Positions 6,936 through 13,952 of a stretch of 21,305 nt of DNA are shown here, piece by piece (position 1 is the stretch's first letter; the number at the start of each line of letters is the position of its first letter). Source of the stretch: a virus; IMG/VR virus record IMGVR_UViG_3300009285_006881, positions 1-21,305 of that record, one strand, 5' to 3'. The translations under genes were made by a program, and so were the position numbers. The notes under the pieces are model-generated. The model was not told the DNA's origin. It saw nothing but the letters and a program-made list of their open reading frames with translations, and did not search any database.

Positions 6936-7894
6936 CCATGTCCGACGTGCTCGATCCGACCGCGCTGTGGGGGCGACGGGCGGTCGTGACGGTCGGGCCA
7001 CAGGGGCAACTCGGATGGTCCTTCGACAGCCTTCCGCACGGCGACAGCTTCCGCATCGTGTTCGACGTGGAGAAGACGCTGGACCGCACGACGAACAAGG
7101 CTCGCGTCAGCATCTACGGCTTGTCGGCAGTGACCGCGCACGGGTTCGATGTGAACCGGGACTTCCTCGACCTGTCAGCCGGCTTCGGCGAGAACATCGA
7201 GATGATCTATCACGGCGACCTGGCGACGGTGCACACCGAGCGGCGCGGCGCGAGCATGGTCACGGACCTGGAATGCTCGGACGGCGTGCGCAAGATCAAG
7301 GAGGCGAAGGTCGCCAAGACGTTCCCGCGCGGGACGCCACAGGTGAACATCGTGGCCGATGTTGCCGCCACCATCGGCGACCTGAAACGTGACATGCTCG
7401 CATCGATCTCGGCAGCGGTTGCGGACGCGAAGAAGAACGGCATCACGGCCGCGCTTACCAAGTCGTTCACGGCAAGCGGTCCGGCGGCGACCGAGATGGA
7501 CCGCCTCGGCCAGAAGCTCGGCTTCAAGTGGTCGGTCCAGGATGGCGCTGTGCAGGTAGTGCCGAACGGCCAACCACTGCCTGGGACCGCCGTGCTCCTG
7601 ACGCCGTACACGGGGCTCGTGGGCGTGCCTACGCGGCTCGCGCAGACCAAGGGCGAGGACGGCAAGATGCAGGGATTCGACGGATTCAAGGCCAGCTTCC
7701 TGCTGATTCCAGGCGTGACGCCAGGTGCGCTCGTGGCCGTGTCCAGCACGACGCTGCGCGGCGTCGGGCGCGTGCGCAAGGTCCACCTGTCGGGCGACAC
7801 GCGGAGCGGCTGGTTCGGCGGTGAGTGCGAGGTCGAGGAGCTGCCCGGCGTGACCGCGCTGGTCCCGGAGTGGCCGGTCGAGTCGCCGTGGTAG
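6932..7894 (+). CDS. Baseplate hub protein (gp44/gpD-like)
   Basis: 320 residues from ATG 6932, which overlaps the plug stop as ATGA; a second in-frame ATG at 6938 is possible, and an upstream one at 6884 would run deep into the plug gene. The N-terminal strand region FRIVFDVEKTLDRTTNKARV followed by SIYGLS is typical of phage hub proteins. Then come NIEMIYHGDLATVHTERRGA, VTDLECSDGVRKIKEAKVAK, a helical part (about 150-205), GFKWSVQDGAVQVVPNGQ and a last strand region with GRVRKVHLSGDTRSGWFGGE and CEVEEL. The layout resembles the gp27/gpD/gp44 group that forms the trimeric hub holding the spike. The spike gene follows directly. The family is fairly sure; sub-family is not. Confidence 0.75.
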   Translation: MTMSDVLDPTALWGRRAVVTVGPQGQLGWSFDSLPHGDSFRIVFDVEKTLDRTTNKARVSIYGLSAVTAHGFDVNRDFLDLSAGFGENIEMIYHGDLATVHTERRGASMVTDLECSDGVRKIKEAKVAKTFPRGTPQVNIVADVAATIGDLKRDMLASISAAVADAKKNGITAALTKSFTASGPAATEMDRLGQKLGFKWSVQDGAVQVVPNGQPLPGTAVLLTPYTGLVGVPTRLAQTKGEDGKMQGFDGFKASFLLIPGVTPGALVAVSSTTLRGVGRVRKVHLSGDTRSGWFGGECEVEELPGVTALVPEWPVESPW

Positions 7895-7903
7895 GCTTGA
7901 AGC

Positions 7904-8488
7904 ATGGCTGACGACCGCGTGGACGGCTGGGCCGAGTTGACCCGGACGATCATCCGGCTCGCGCGCGCGGGCGTGCTGTGCGGGCTGCCTGGCCGCGTGG
8001 AGCGGTACAGCGCAAGCCCGAGCCCCGTGGCATCGGTGCGGCTGCTGGTCCGCGAGATGCTGCGCGACGGCGCGCTCGCTGAGGATCCTGTGCTGGAGGA
8101 CCTGCCGGTGCTGTTCCCGGGCAACGGCCGGATCGCGTTCCGCTGGACAGTGATGCCGGGCGATCAGGTGTGGGTGTCGTTCTCAGGCCGCGAGTTGGGC
8201 GCATGGATGGCGACGTTGCAGGCGCCGGCGCTGGCTCTCGCGCCGGCGGTAGTAGATCCGGTGGAGCCCTCGATCCACGCCCGGGAGGATTGCGTTTGCT
8301 GGCCGTTCGCGGTGAGCGGCGCCCCGGTGCAGGTGGACGTGTTGGAGTGGATCGGCGCCGTGATTGAGGCTCTCACGGTGGCTGCGCCCAGCTTCGTCAT
8401 CGGCCCGCCGGGCGGGCCGTGGACGCTGGACGCCACGCTGCTCGCCACTCTGACCGCCAGGTTGGCGCAGTTGAACGCGGTGAGGTAG
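7904..8488 (+). CDS. Central spike / puncturing protein with Gp138-like OB domain
   Basis: 194 residues, ATG 7904. Residues about 25-115 fit the Gp138 N-terminal OB-fold domain: GLPGRVERYSASPSPVASVR, LLVREMLRDG, ED..LEDLPVLFPGNGRIAF, RWTVMPGDQVWVSFSGRELG. This domain starts the membrane-piercing spike at the tip of simple contractile tails. The rest (about 116-194) contains WPFAVSGAPVQVDVLEWIGA and a short C-terminal part with GPWTLDATLLATLTARLAQL; there is no long needle helix, so the spike tip is short or supplied by another protein. It follows the hub gene as expected. The upstream TAGGCT (7892-7897), six bases before the ATG, could be a -10 box for a leaderless start, but it overlaps the hub stop. 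Confidence 0.8.
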   Translation: MADDRVDGWAELTRTIIRLARAGVLCGLPGRVERYSASPSPVASVRLLVREMLRDGALAEDPVLEDLPVLFPGNGRIAFRWTVMPGDQVWVSFSGRELGAWMATLQAPALALAPAVVDPVEPSIHAREDCVCWPFAVSGAPVQVDVLEWIGAVIEALTVAAPSFVIGPPGGPWTLDATLLATLTARLAQLNAVR

Positions 8489-8491
8489 CAT
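8462..8491 (+). promoter_or_regulatory. Possible promoter before the gp25-like gene
   Basis: TTGGCG (8462-8467), an 18 nt spacer and TAGCAT (8486-8491) have the same geometry as the element at 4221-4250 and end 10 nt before the ATG at 8502. The TAG again doubles as a stop codon, so the match may be chance. Confidence 0.18.
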
Positions 8492-8501
8492 CGGGGAGAC
8501 C

Positions 8502-8870
8502 ATGGCCGAACTGCTCGACCTTGCCGCCGGAGACGACGGCGACCTCGCTGAGATGGTGGACGGCGACCTGGCCCACGTCGAGGACGGCGACGCTCTGGCG
8601 CAGATCATCCAACTGCGACTGGAGACGCCGACGGACTCGTGGTTTCTCGACACGTCGGTCTACGTAGACTACCGCCGCCGCGTGTTCATCAAGGGCGTCT
8701 CGCTCGCCGAGGTGACGTCCGAACTTCGCGGCGCCATCCTGGGCGCGCCGTTCGTGCGCGACATCAAGCGGCTCGACCTGAACTTTGACCGCCCGGCCCG
8801 GCGACTGCAAGTGGCGTTCGTGGCCCGCTCGCGCTTCCGCGAGGTGGGCGCCACGGCGACGGTGGCATGA
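8502..8870 (+). CDS. Baseplate wedge protein, gp25/DUF2634-like
   Basis: 122 residues, ATG 8502, with a GGGGAG at 8493-8498 as a close ribosome binding site. An acidic N-terminus (AAGDDGDLAEMVDGDLAHVE) leads into the gp25-type core: DALAQIIQLRLETPTDSWFL, DTSVYVDYRRRVFIKG, a helix around LAEVTSELRGAILGAPFVRD, and strands IKRLDLNFDRPARRLQVAFV. The order, with ALAQ.I..RL.T..GSWF-like start and the final strands, is that of the T4 gp25 / phage W baseplate wedge family, which joins the sheath's first ring to the baseplate. Location directly before the J-like protein is the standard arrangement. The stop overlaps the next start (ATGATG at 8867). Confidence 0.82.
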   Translation: MAELLDLAAGDDGDLAEMVDGDLAHVEDGDALAQIIQLRLETPTDSWFLDTSVYVDYRRRVFIKGVSLAEVTSELRGAILGAPFVRDIKRLDLNFDRPARRLQVAFVARSRFREVGATATVA

Positions 8871-10564
8871 TGGCGTGGGGCGTCACGGCTGCCGGCTTCG
8901 CGCGCAAGCGCCTGGTGGACGTGCTGGCAGACGTGTACGCCGCGCTTCGGGCCGCGTTCGGCGGCGGCATCCGGCTGGCTGCCGATAGCCGCTACGGGCG
9001 CCTAGCGGGCGTGTACGCCGCACAGGAGGCGAGTCTGTGGGAGGTAGCGGAGCAGGTATTCTGGTCGCAGTATCGAGCGACGGCCACCGGCGTGGCGTTC
9101 GACCTGGCGCTCGCACAGACCGGGCATCGGCGCCTAGCTGCGGAGGCATCGCAGTGCTGGTGCCGTCTGGACGGGACGCAGGCCACCGTGGTTGAGGAGC
9201 CGGCGCAGGTCCGCAATCCGCTCACAGGCGACGCCTACGCGCTGACCGCCGACGTGACCATCGACGCTGCCGACTGCCTGCGCGCAGTGGTGGAGGTCGT
9301 GACTGCCGAGGCGGGCGACTACACGCTCCGCATTGACGGCACCGACTACACGTACACGTCGGTCGGCACCAACCCGCTGGCCATCGCTGCGGGCCTGCGC
9401 ACCGCTCTGAATCTCGGCTACCCGATTACCGCCGTCGCGCTGCTAGCCCGGCAGGTCACGATCGGCGGCAACCATCTGGCCGAGTTCCCGGTCGGCAAGG
9501 GGGCTTTCGTTACGGCCGGCGCGAACCTCGGCTATCGCACCGTCCAGGCGCGCGAACTCGACGGCGGCGACACGGTAGTCACGTTCATGGAGGACCTCGA
9601 CTCGGCGGCGGTCGCGGGCAATCTGCGCAAGGGGCTCGCCGCCAGTTCTGAGGGCTTCGCCGGGCCAGCCCCGCCGACGGTCTACGGGACGCTGACGGTG
9701 GTTCTTGGCTTCCCAGAGCCCGCCGACGAGGCCGCCGGTTACGCGGTGGACCTGTCGGTCCAGGCGGAGCCCGCGCCCGGCGACCTGGACATCACGTCGG
9801 TTGGCTCGCCAGCGTTGATCGAAGCGACCGCGACCGGACCGAAGGATCTGGCGGCCGGCGTGGACATGGAGATCCTCAACGCGGCGATGGGTTGGACGGG
9901 CGCCGTGACCGTGCTCGCCGCTGACGTGGGCCGGAACCGGGAAACTGAGGTCGAGGGGCGCATCCGCGTCGCGGGCGATCTCCAGGTGGCCGGCGCTTCG
10001 GTGTTGGGCGCCATCCGCGCCCGCATCGCACAGGTGGCCAACGTGGACTCGGTGGTCGTCTACCACAACACCGGCGACGCCGCGGACTCGGAAGGGCGCC
10101 CGGGGCACAGCGTCGAGGCCGTGGTCGAAGGCGGCCTGGCGCGCGACATCGCCCAGGCGCTCTTGGAAGCGGTCGCTGCCGGCATCGCCACGTTCGGCAA
10201 CCAGTCCGAAACGGTCTATGACTCGGAGGGCATCCCGCGCGTGCAGATGTTCTCGCGCATCTCGCGCATCCGCACGGTGGTCGAGGTGACGGTGACGGCG
10301 CTTCACGCAGAAGAGGATCTGCCCGATGATGCGGCCGACTTGGTCATCGCCGCCGTGGTCGACTACGGCGACGCTCTCGCCGACGGCAAGGACGTGGTCG
10401 GCCAGCGGTTCATCGGCGGCATCTTCGCGGCGGTGCCCGGCATCGAGGCCATGGCCGTGCTGGTGGATCGCTTCGGCGGTGGCGGGTTGGCTCCGACCGA
10501 GGCCATCGGTCCGCGCGAGCGCGCGGTCTTCGACGCGGCCGACGTGACGGTGGTGGGCCTGTGA
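8867..10564 (+). CDS. Baseplate wedge protein J / gp47-like with inserted beta module
   Basis: 565 residues, ATG 8867 overlapping the previous stop (8870 is an alternative ATG). Its end shows the baseplate J pattern: EVEGRIRVAGDLQVAGASVL, GAIRARIAQVANVDSVVVYH, an RPGHSVEAVVEGGLARDIAQ segment with ALLEAVAAGI, SRISRIRTVVEVTVTALHAE, and the last part with GQRFIGGIFAAVPGIEAMAV. The N-terminus (LVDVLADVYAALRAAFGGGI, a helix up to about 90) is also typical. This wedge protein forms the outer baseplate ring that receives tail fibers. Residues about 193-256 are an inserted copy of the recurrent module (QVTIGGNHLAEFPVGKGAF, VTAGANLGYRTVQA). A preceding segment, about 145-185 (DYTLRIDGTDYTYTSVGTNP), resembles another small phage beta module seen in many virion proteins. 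Confidence 0.85.
   Translation: MMAWGVTAAGFARKRLVDVLADVYAALRAAFGGGIRLAADSRYGRLAGVYAAQEASLWEVAEQVFWSQYRATATGVAFDLALAQTGHRRLAAEASQCWCRLDGTQATVVEEPAQVRNPLTGDAYALTADVTIDAADCLRAVVEVVTAEAGDYTLRIDGTDYTYTSVGTNPLAIAAGLRTALNLGYPITAVALLARQVTIGGNHLAEFPVGKGAFVTAGANLGYRTVQARELDGGDTVVTFMEDLDSAAVAGNLRKGLAASSEGFAGPAPPTVYGTLTVVLGFPEPADEAAGYAVDLSVQAEPAPGDLDITSVGSPALIEATATGPKDLAAGVDMEILNAAMGWTGAVTVLAADVGRNRETEVEGRIRVAGDLQVAGASVLGAIRARIAQVANVDSVVVYHNTGDAADSEGRPGHSVEAVVEGGLARDIAQALLEAVAAGIATFGNQSETVYDSEGIPRVQMFSRISRIRTVVEVTVTALHAEEDLPDDAADLVIAAVVDYGDALADGKDVVGQRFIGGIFAAVPGIEAMAVLVDRFGGGGLAPTEAIGPRERAVFDAADVTVVGL
9443..9634 (+). repeat. Recurrent virion beta module, copy in J-like wedge protein
   Basis: Residues 193-256. 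VTIGGNHLAEFPVGKGAFV aligns closely with sheath copy 1 (VAGNHLDEFLVG); the middle is TAGANLGYRTV in place of STGNDGTYTV, and the end is SAAVAGNL in place of ATVDG.I. Confidence 0.72.
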
Positions 10565-10956
10565 GCGCATTGCCCGATGCCGGCCGGTGCCTCGCGCTGA
10601 GCGCGCTGATTCGCGGACTCGGACCGCTGTCGCTGCGGCTGTACACCGGTCGCACGCAGCCGGTGGATGCCGTCGCGCAGACCAACGAGTTCATCGAGGC
10701 GACGTTCACCGGCTACGCACGCATCGAGCTTGACCCGGGCGCATGGGAGGCCCCGGCCACGGACGGCGATGGCATAAGCGCCATCGCTTACCCAGTGCAA
10801 TACCTCGTGGCCGGCGGTACGCAGGGCCTCGCCGGCTACATCCTCACGGACCTCAAGGGCCGGCTGATCTTGTTCGAGGAGGTGGACGGTCTCGGCGCGG
10901 TCGAGGGCTTCCCGATCGCCATCACGCCGCGCCTTGAAGCGGGAGCGGTCGACTGA
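10561..10956 (+). CDS. Small virion protein, tail tip / appendage associated
   Basis: 131 residues from GTG 10561 overlapping the J-like stop as GTGA. The pattern LSLRLYTGRTQPVDAVAQTN, EFIEATFTGYARIELDPGAW and the end YILTDLKGRLILFEEVDGLG, VEGFPIAITPRLEAG recalls a widespread small phage structural protein in which an LRLYTN...PTD start and an F.EATF.GY segment are conserved. The molecular role of that family is not settled in my knowledge; the genes tend to lie next to tail fibers. Here it stands between the wedge protein and a large appendage protein, so a tail tip or fiber-base part is likely. It contains no copy of the recurrent module. The stop overlaps the next start as TGATG. Confidence 0.6.
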   Translation: MSALPDAGRCLALSALIRGLGPLSLRLYTGRTQPVDAVAQTNEFIEATFTGYARIELDPGAWEAPATDGDGISAIAYPVQYLVAGGTQGLAGYILTDLKGRLILFEEVDGLGAVEGFPIAITPRLEAGAVD

Positions 10957-12926
10957 TGGCTCTGCGGCGCAACACCATTGAGTTTGCGTGTGTCCACGAG
11001 GACGCGGCAGTCGCCGCTGGCGTGCCTTACGACTTCGCGCCGCTGACGGTCTACGTGCCCGAGGTGGACTCGCGGACATTCCGAGCCGCCACCATCGAGG
11101 TCTGCGCCCGACAGAACGACGCGGCGGCTGTGTCGCTGACAAGCTGGCTGATCGGCGTGGACCTGGACGGCGCCGGCTTCGACAGCGAGACCAAGACGGA
11201 CACACTGACGCACAGCAGCGAGCACGCGGCGTGGATCTTCCGGCGCGACGTGACCGCATACTTCAACGCCAACTTTGGCGCGGGAGCATCGGCGGCGGTG
11301 ACCGTGCGGGTGGCGTTCGGCGCCGTCTCGGTCAACAACATCTGCGCGCGGCTGATCCTGTCCTACGAGTACGACGACGCGGCGGCCGGAACGCGGATCA
11401 AGACCGTGCGGATTCCACTGGACAGCCCGGTGGCATCTCTCTCCGCCGCCTACGCCACCATCGACACGATCCCGCAACTGACCGGCGTGGGAGGCTTCCT
11501 GCCGGAGTCGTCGCCTGTCATCCGCGACGAGTTCTTGATTCTGGAGTCGGGCGAATCCGTCGTCGGCGGCGCGACCACCACCGACTTTGGGATCGACGTG
11601 CGGCTTGACGGCGCCGGCGTGGTCGCAAGCGAGGGGCTGCGCGAGTCTGCCCTGGCAACATCCTGCCACGCCCGGTACATCGTCAAGGACGGACCGCTGC
11701 CGTTCGACCCGGCCACGTCGCACACCATCGAGGCGCAGTCGTCGCTGGCCAGCCGCTTCAACCTGCTGACGCCGGTGCTCTACGTGACCTACGAGTACGA
11801 CCACGCCGCGAGCGTGGCGGCGGACAGCGACTTCCTCAACTCGTTGGTGCTGGCGCTCGACGCCGACACGGTCATCGGTGGCCAGACGGCGGCCGAGCAA
11901 AGCCGCGGCTTGATCCAGTGGTTCGTGGAGGAGCCTGGGCCGGTCACGTTGGCGCGGTCGGCGGTCATCATGCGCTTCTCGATCAGCGATGAGGCCCCGG
12001 CCACGCTCAACGTCATGGTCGGGGCGCAGGGATGGCGCGCGTACACGCCGGTCGCTGGCACCGCCGGCAACGCCTCACCGGGGCAGTTGTGCCAGCGGTT
12101 CGACGCTGGTGCGGCCGGCGGTGACGCGGGCTACGTCCTAGCGAGAGGGCTCAATGCCATCGAAGCACGCTGGTACAGGACCGGCGTTTACCCGAGCGCA
12201 GGTGTCTCCGTGGTCGCCCTCATCAACTACTACTCCAAGATCCACGCAGAGGGCTCGGGCGCGCACGCGCACAGCACCTACGCGCCGATCCTGGACACGA
12301 CGGATAGGTGGGGCGACTCGACCGGTCGCGAGGCGCTCTCGGCATCGCTGGCGCCGGCCATCCCTGAGACGGCGTACCAGGTGCTCGCTTTGGTCGGCGA
12401 TCTGCTACTCATGTCGTCCTCGTCGCAGTCGGTCTACCAGGTGGCCGTGGAGATCGGCGCATCCGGCGGGTTCCAGTTGGCAGCCGCGCCGTGGATCGAA
12501 GCCGCGAACGAGGTGCAGGCTCAGACGATACTCCCGTTGCTGACGCGCGGCGATCGGTCATGCGGCGCGTTCCAGCGGCACGTCGGCGATCCGCTCGGGC
12601 TCGACCTGGAGACGGCGCGCCGGTGGAGATTCCGTGCAGCGTCCAAGGACTCCGCCTTTGCTGCTGGCCTCTGGGTCACCTACCACGCGATCCGGGCGGT
12701 CTGCGCCGGCAACGTGAAGCGGTACGACCCAAGCGGCGACGGCTCCGGTATCACGGTTGCAATTCACGATGCACTGACCGGGGACAAGTTGGGCTCCGTG
12801 GTCAGCGCGGTCGGCGGCGGCTACTCGTTCACCTGGTACGACGACACGCGAGAGGTCTACGCCGAGGCGTGGGTCAGCGACAGCTACCGTGGCCGGTCGT
12901 CCAACTACCTGCCGGTGGCGGTGTAG
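10956..12926 (+). CDS. Large beta-rich tail appendage protein of unknown family
   Basis: 656 residues, ATG 10956 (TGATG overlap). I do not recognise the family. The sequence is rich in alternating strand patterns: TFRAATIEVCARQNDAAAVS, a symmetric pair of similar segments ending NNICARLILSYEYDDAAAG (about 130-145) and LLTPVLYVTYEYDHAASV (about 270-290), so two or three related beta-sandwich domains are likely. LSYEYDDA and VTYEYDHA are the clearest sign of internal duplication. A segment LIQWFVEEPG follows, then helical stretches at about 470-520. The last 69 residues (588-656; ITVAIHDALTGDKLGSVVSA, GGGYSFTWYDDTREVYAEAW) look like a carboxypeptidase-regulatory/transthyretin-like beta domain. 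Position among fiber genes suggests a tail fiber or baseplate-periphery protein that may bind the host; this is inference. Confidence 0.6.
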   Translation: MALRRNTIEFACVHEDAAVAAGVPYDFAPLTVYVPEVDSRTFRAATIEVCARQNDAAAVSLTSWLIGVDLDGAGFDSETKTDTLTHSSEHAAWIFRRDVTAYFNANFGAGASAAVTVRVAFGAVSVNNICARLILSYEYDDAAAGTRIKTVRIPLDSPVASLSAAYATIDTIPQLTGVGGFLPESSPVIRDEFLILESGESVVGGATTTDFGIDVRLDGAGVVASEGLRESALATSCHARYIVKDGPLPFDPATSHTIEAQSSLASRFNLLTPVLYVTYEYDHAASVAADSDFLNSLVLALDADTVIGGQTAAEQSRGLIQWFVEEPGPVTLARSAVIMRFSISDEAPATLNVMVGAQGWRAYTPVAGTAGNASPGQLCQRFDAGAAGGDAGYVLARGLNAIEARWYRTGVYPSAGVSVVALINYYSKIHAEGSGAHAHSTYAPILDTTDRWGDSTGREALSASLAPAIPETAYQVLALVGDLLLMSSSSQSVYQVAVEIGASGGFQLAAAPWIEAANEVQAQTILPLLTRGDRSCGAFQRHVGDPLGLDLETARRWRFRAASKDSAFAAGLWVTYHAIRAVCAGNVKRYDPSGDGSGITVAIHDALTGDKLGSVVSAVGGGYSFTWYDDTREVYAEAWVSDSYRGRSSNYLPVAV

Positions 12927-12928
12927 CC

Positions 12929-13153
12929 GTGGCCGACGTCGCGCGTGATGTAGGATTCCAAGTGGTGCTTGCCGGCGACGATCCGGCTGACGTGCTGATG
13001 GCCGGCCCGGTCGAGCTTGTCTGCGACGGCGGTCTCGGCCTCGGGGGCGCGGCTCACGTCGCAGTCCACCAACCCGGGTTCATCTTCGACCATTCGCCGC
13101 GGGCGATCGCGCACCTGCCGGCGAGCCACCCGCGCACGCGCGCGGAGGCGTAG
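12929..13153 (+). CDS. Small hypothetical tail-region protein
   Basis: 74 residues from GTG 12929, two bases after the previous stop; the frame is open further upstream, but that part is the shadow of the appendage gene. The stop is one base before the GTG of the next gene, so the two are probably coupled. Sequence: VARDVGFQVVLAGDDPADVL, AGPVELVCDGGLGLGGAAHV, then HQPGFIFDHSPRAIAHLPAS. A short beta-rich part is followed by an Arg/Ala end. I know no family for it. The compact spacing and the plausible amino acid mix support a real gene. Confidence 0.55.
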   Translation: MADVARDVGFQVVLAGDDPADVLMAGPVELVCDGGLGLGGAAHVAVHQPGFIFDHSPRAIAHLPASHPRTRAEA

Positions 13154-13154
13154 C

Positions 13155-13928
13155 GTGGCCATCGCCTCCCGCTTCGCTCGGCTGATCGAAGCGCTGATCG
13201 GGCGGCCGACCGGGCACCTGCCGACGTGGGGGCTCCAGGAACTCGAGGAGGTCTTCGACGCGATGGGTTGGCGCCGATCGGTGCTGGGCGCGACGGGGAC
13301 GCTGCTGGAGTTGGTAGGCGCAGACCTCGGGCTCGGGCGCACGTCGCTCGACGACGACGAGTACCGGACGGACCTGCTGATCCAGATCCTAATCAACACG
13401 TCCAAGGGCGAACTGGAACGCATGCAGACCATGATGCGCATGGTGCCCGGCCGCGTGCAGTCGTGGGTGGACGTGCTCCCGCCAGCGTGCATCTCGCTCC
13501 AGTTGCTCGGCACTATCCTGCGACCGGGCACGTGGACGCGGTTTCGCTCGGCGGTTGCGGCCGGCGTCGGCTGCGAGGTCGTGGCGACTGCCACGCTGGT
13601 GCCGATGCGGTTCGGTTCCCTGACGGTCGATCCGCGCACGCCAGCCGGCCGGATCGCGTCGTTGTGGACCATCGCCGGCGTGGTGGTTGGCGGTCCTGGC
13701 GCTGGCGCCTTCGTGCTGACTGGCGACAAGACCGCGCTCTACGACGTGGGCGATCCCGTGAGCGTCGAGGGCAGCGTGGCCGACGACGGCGACTACGAGA
13801 TCACCGGCGCCACATTCGGCGCGGGCGTGACGCAGGTGGATGTCGCCGAGGCTGTGGTCGGCCCGGCGAGCGGCGCGATCCTGTACGGCAAGGCGACCGA
13901 AGCCGGGCGCATGGCGAGCATCCTCTGA
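13155..13928 (+). CDS. DUF2612-like baseplate protein with a C-terminal beta module
   Basis: 257 residues. GTG 13155 lies one base after the previous stop; the frame upstream gives only Arg/Ser-rich shadow sequence. Residues about 23-145 match the DUF2612-type baseplate pattern: ELEEVFDAMG, LLELVGADLGLGRTSLDDDE, YRTDLLIQILINTSKGELER and a hydrophobic continuation (ACISLQLLGTILRPGTWTRF). In related tails such proteins belong to the outer baseplate and usually follow the J-like gene; here three genes lie between them. The C-terminal third (177-246) is a copy of the recurrent module: FVLTGDKTALYDVGDPVSVE, ADDGDYEITGATF, VTQVDVAEAVVG. It has been added as a terminal domain, unlike the internal copies elsewhere. 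Confidence 0.72.
   Translation: MAIASRFARLIEALIGRPTGHLPTWGLQELEEVFDAMGWRRSVLGATGTLLELVGADLGLGRTSLDDDEYRTDLLIQILINTSKGELERMQTMMRMVPGRVQSWVDVLPPACISLQLLGTILRPGTWTRFRSAVAAGVGCEVVATATLVPMRFGSLTVDPRTPAGRIASLWTIAGVVVGGPGAGAFVLTGDKTALYDVGDPVSVEGSVADDGDYEITGATFGAGVTQVDVAEAVVGPASGAILYGKATEAGRMASIL
13683..13892 (+). repeat. Recurrent virion beta module, copy in DUF2612-like protein
   Basis: Residues 177-246. GAFVLTGDKTALYDVGDPVSV followed by ADDGDYEITGATFGAG matches the module's first strand, F.VG turn and NDG.Y.V hairpin; the end (VVGPASGAILY) replaces ATVDG. Confidence 0.68.
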
Positions 13929-13942
13929 CACCGTGGTAGGAT

Positions 13943-13947
13943 AGGAG
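13943..13947 (+). promoter_or_regulatory. Strong ribosome binding site of the tailspike gene
   Basis: AGGAG with a five-base spacer before ATG 13953. Most upstream genes depend on overlap with the previous gene, so this marks an independently initiated gene. A TAGGAT lies just before it (13937-13942). Confidence 0.6.
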
Positions 13948-13952
13948 TACAG

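Noticed and set aside
12491-12928. Upstream extension of the small 74-residue gene
   Set aside because: That stretch is the out-of-frame shadow of the appendage gene; GTG 12929 directly after its stop is the likely start.
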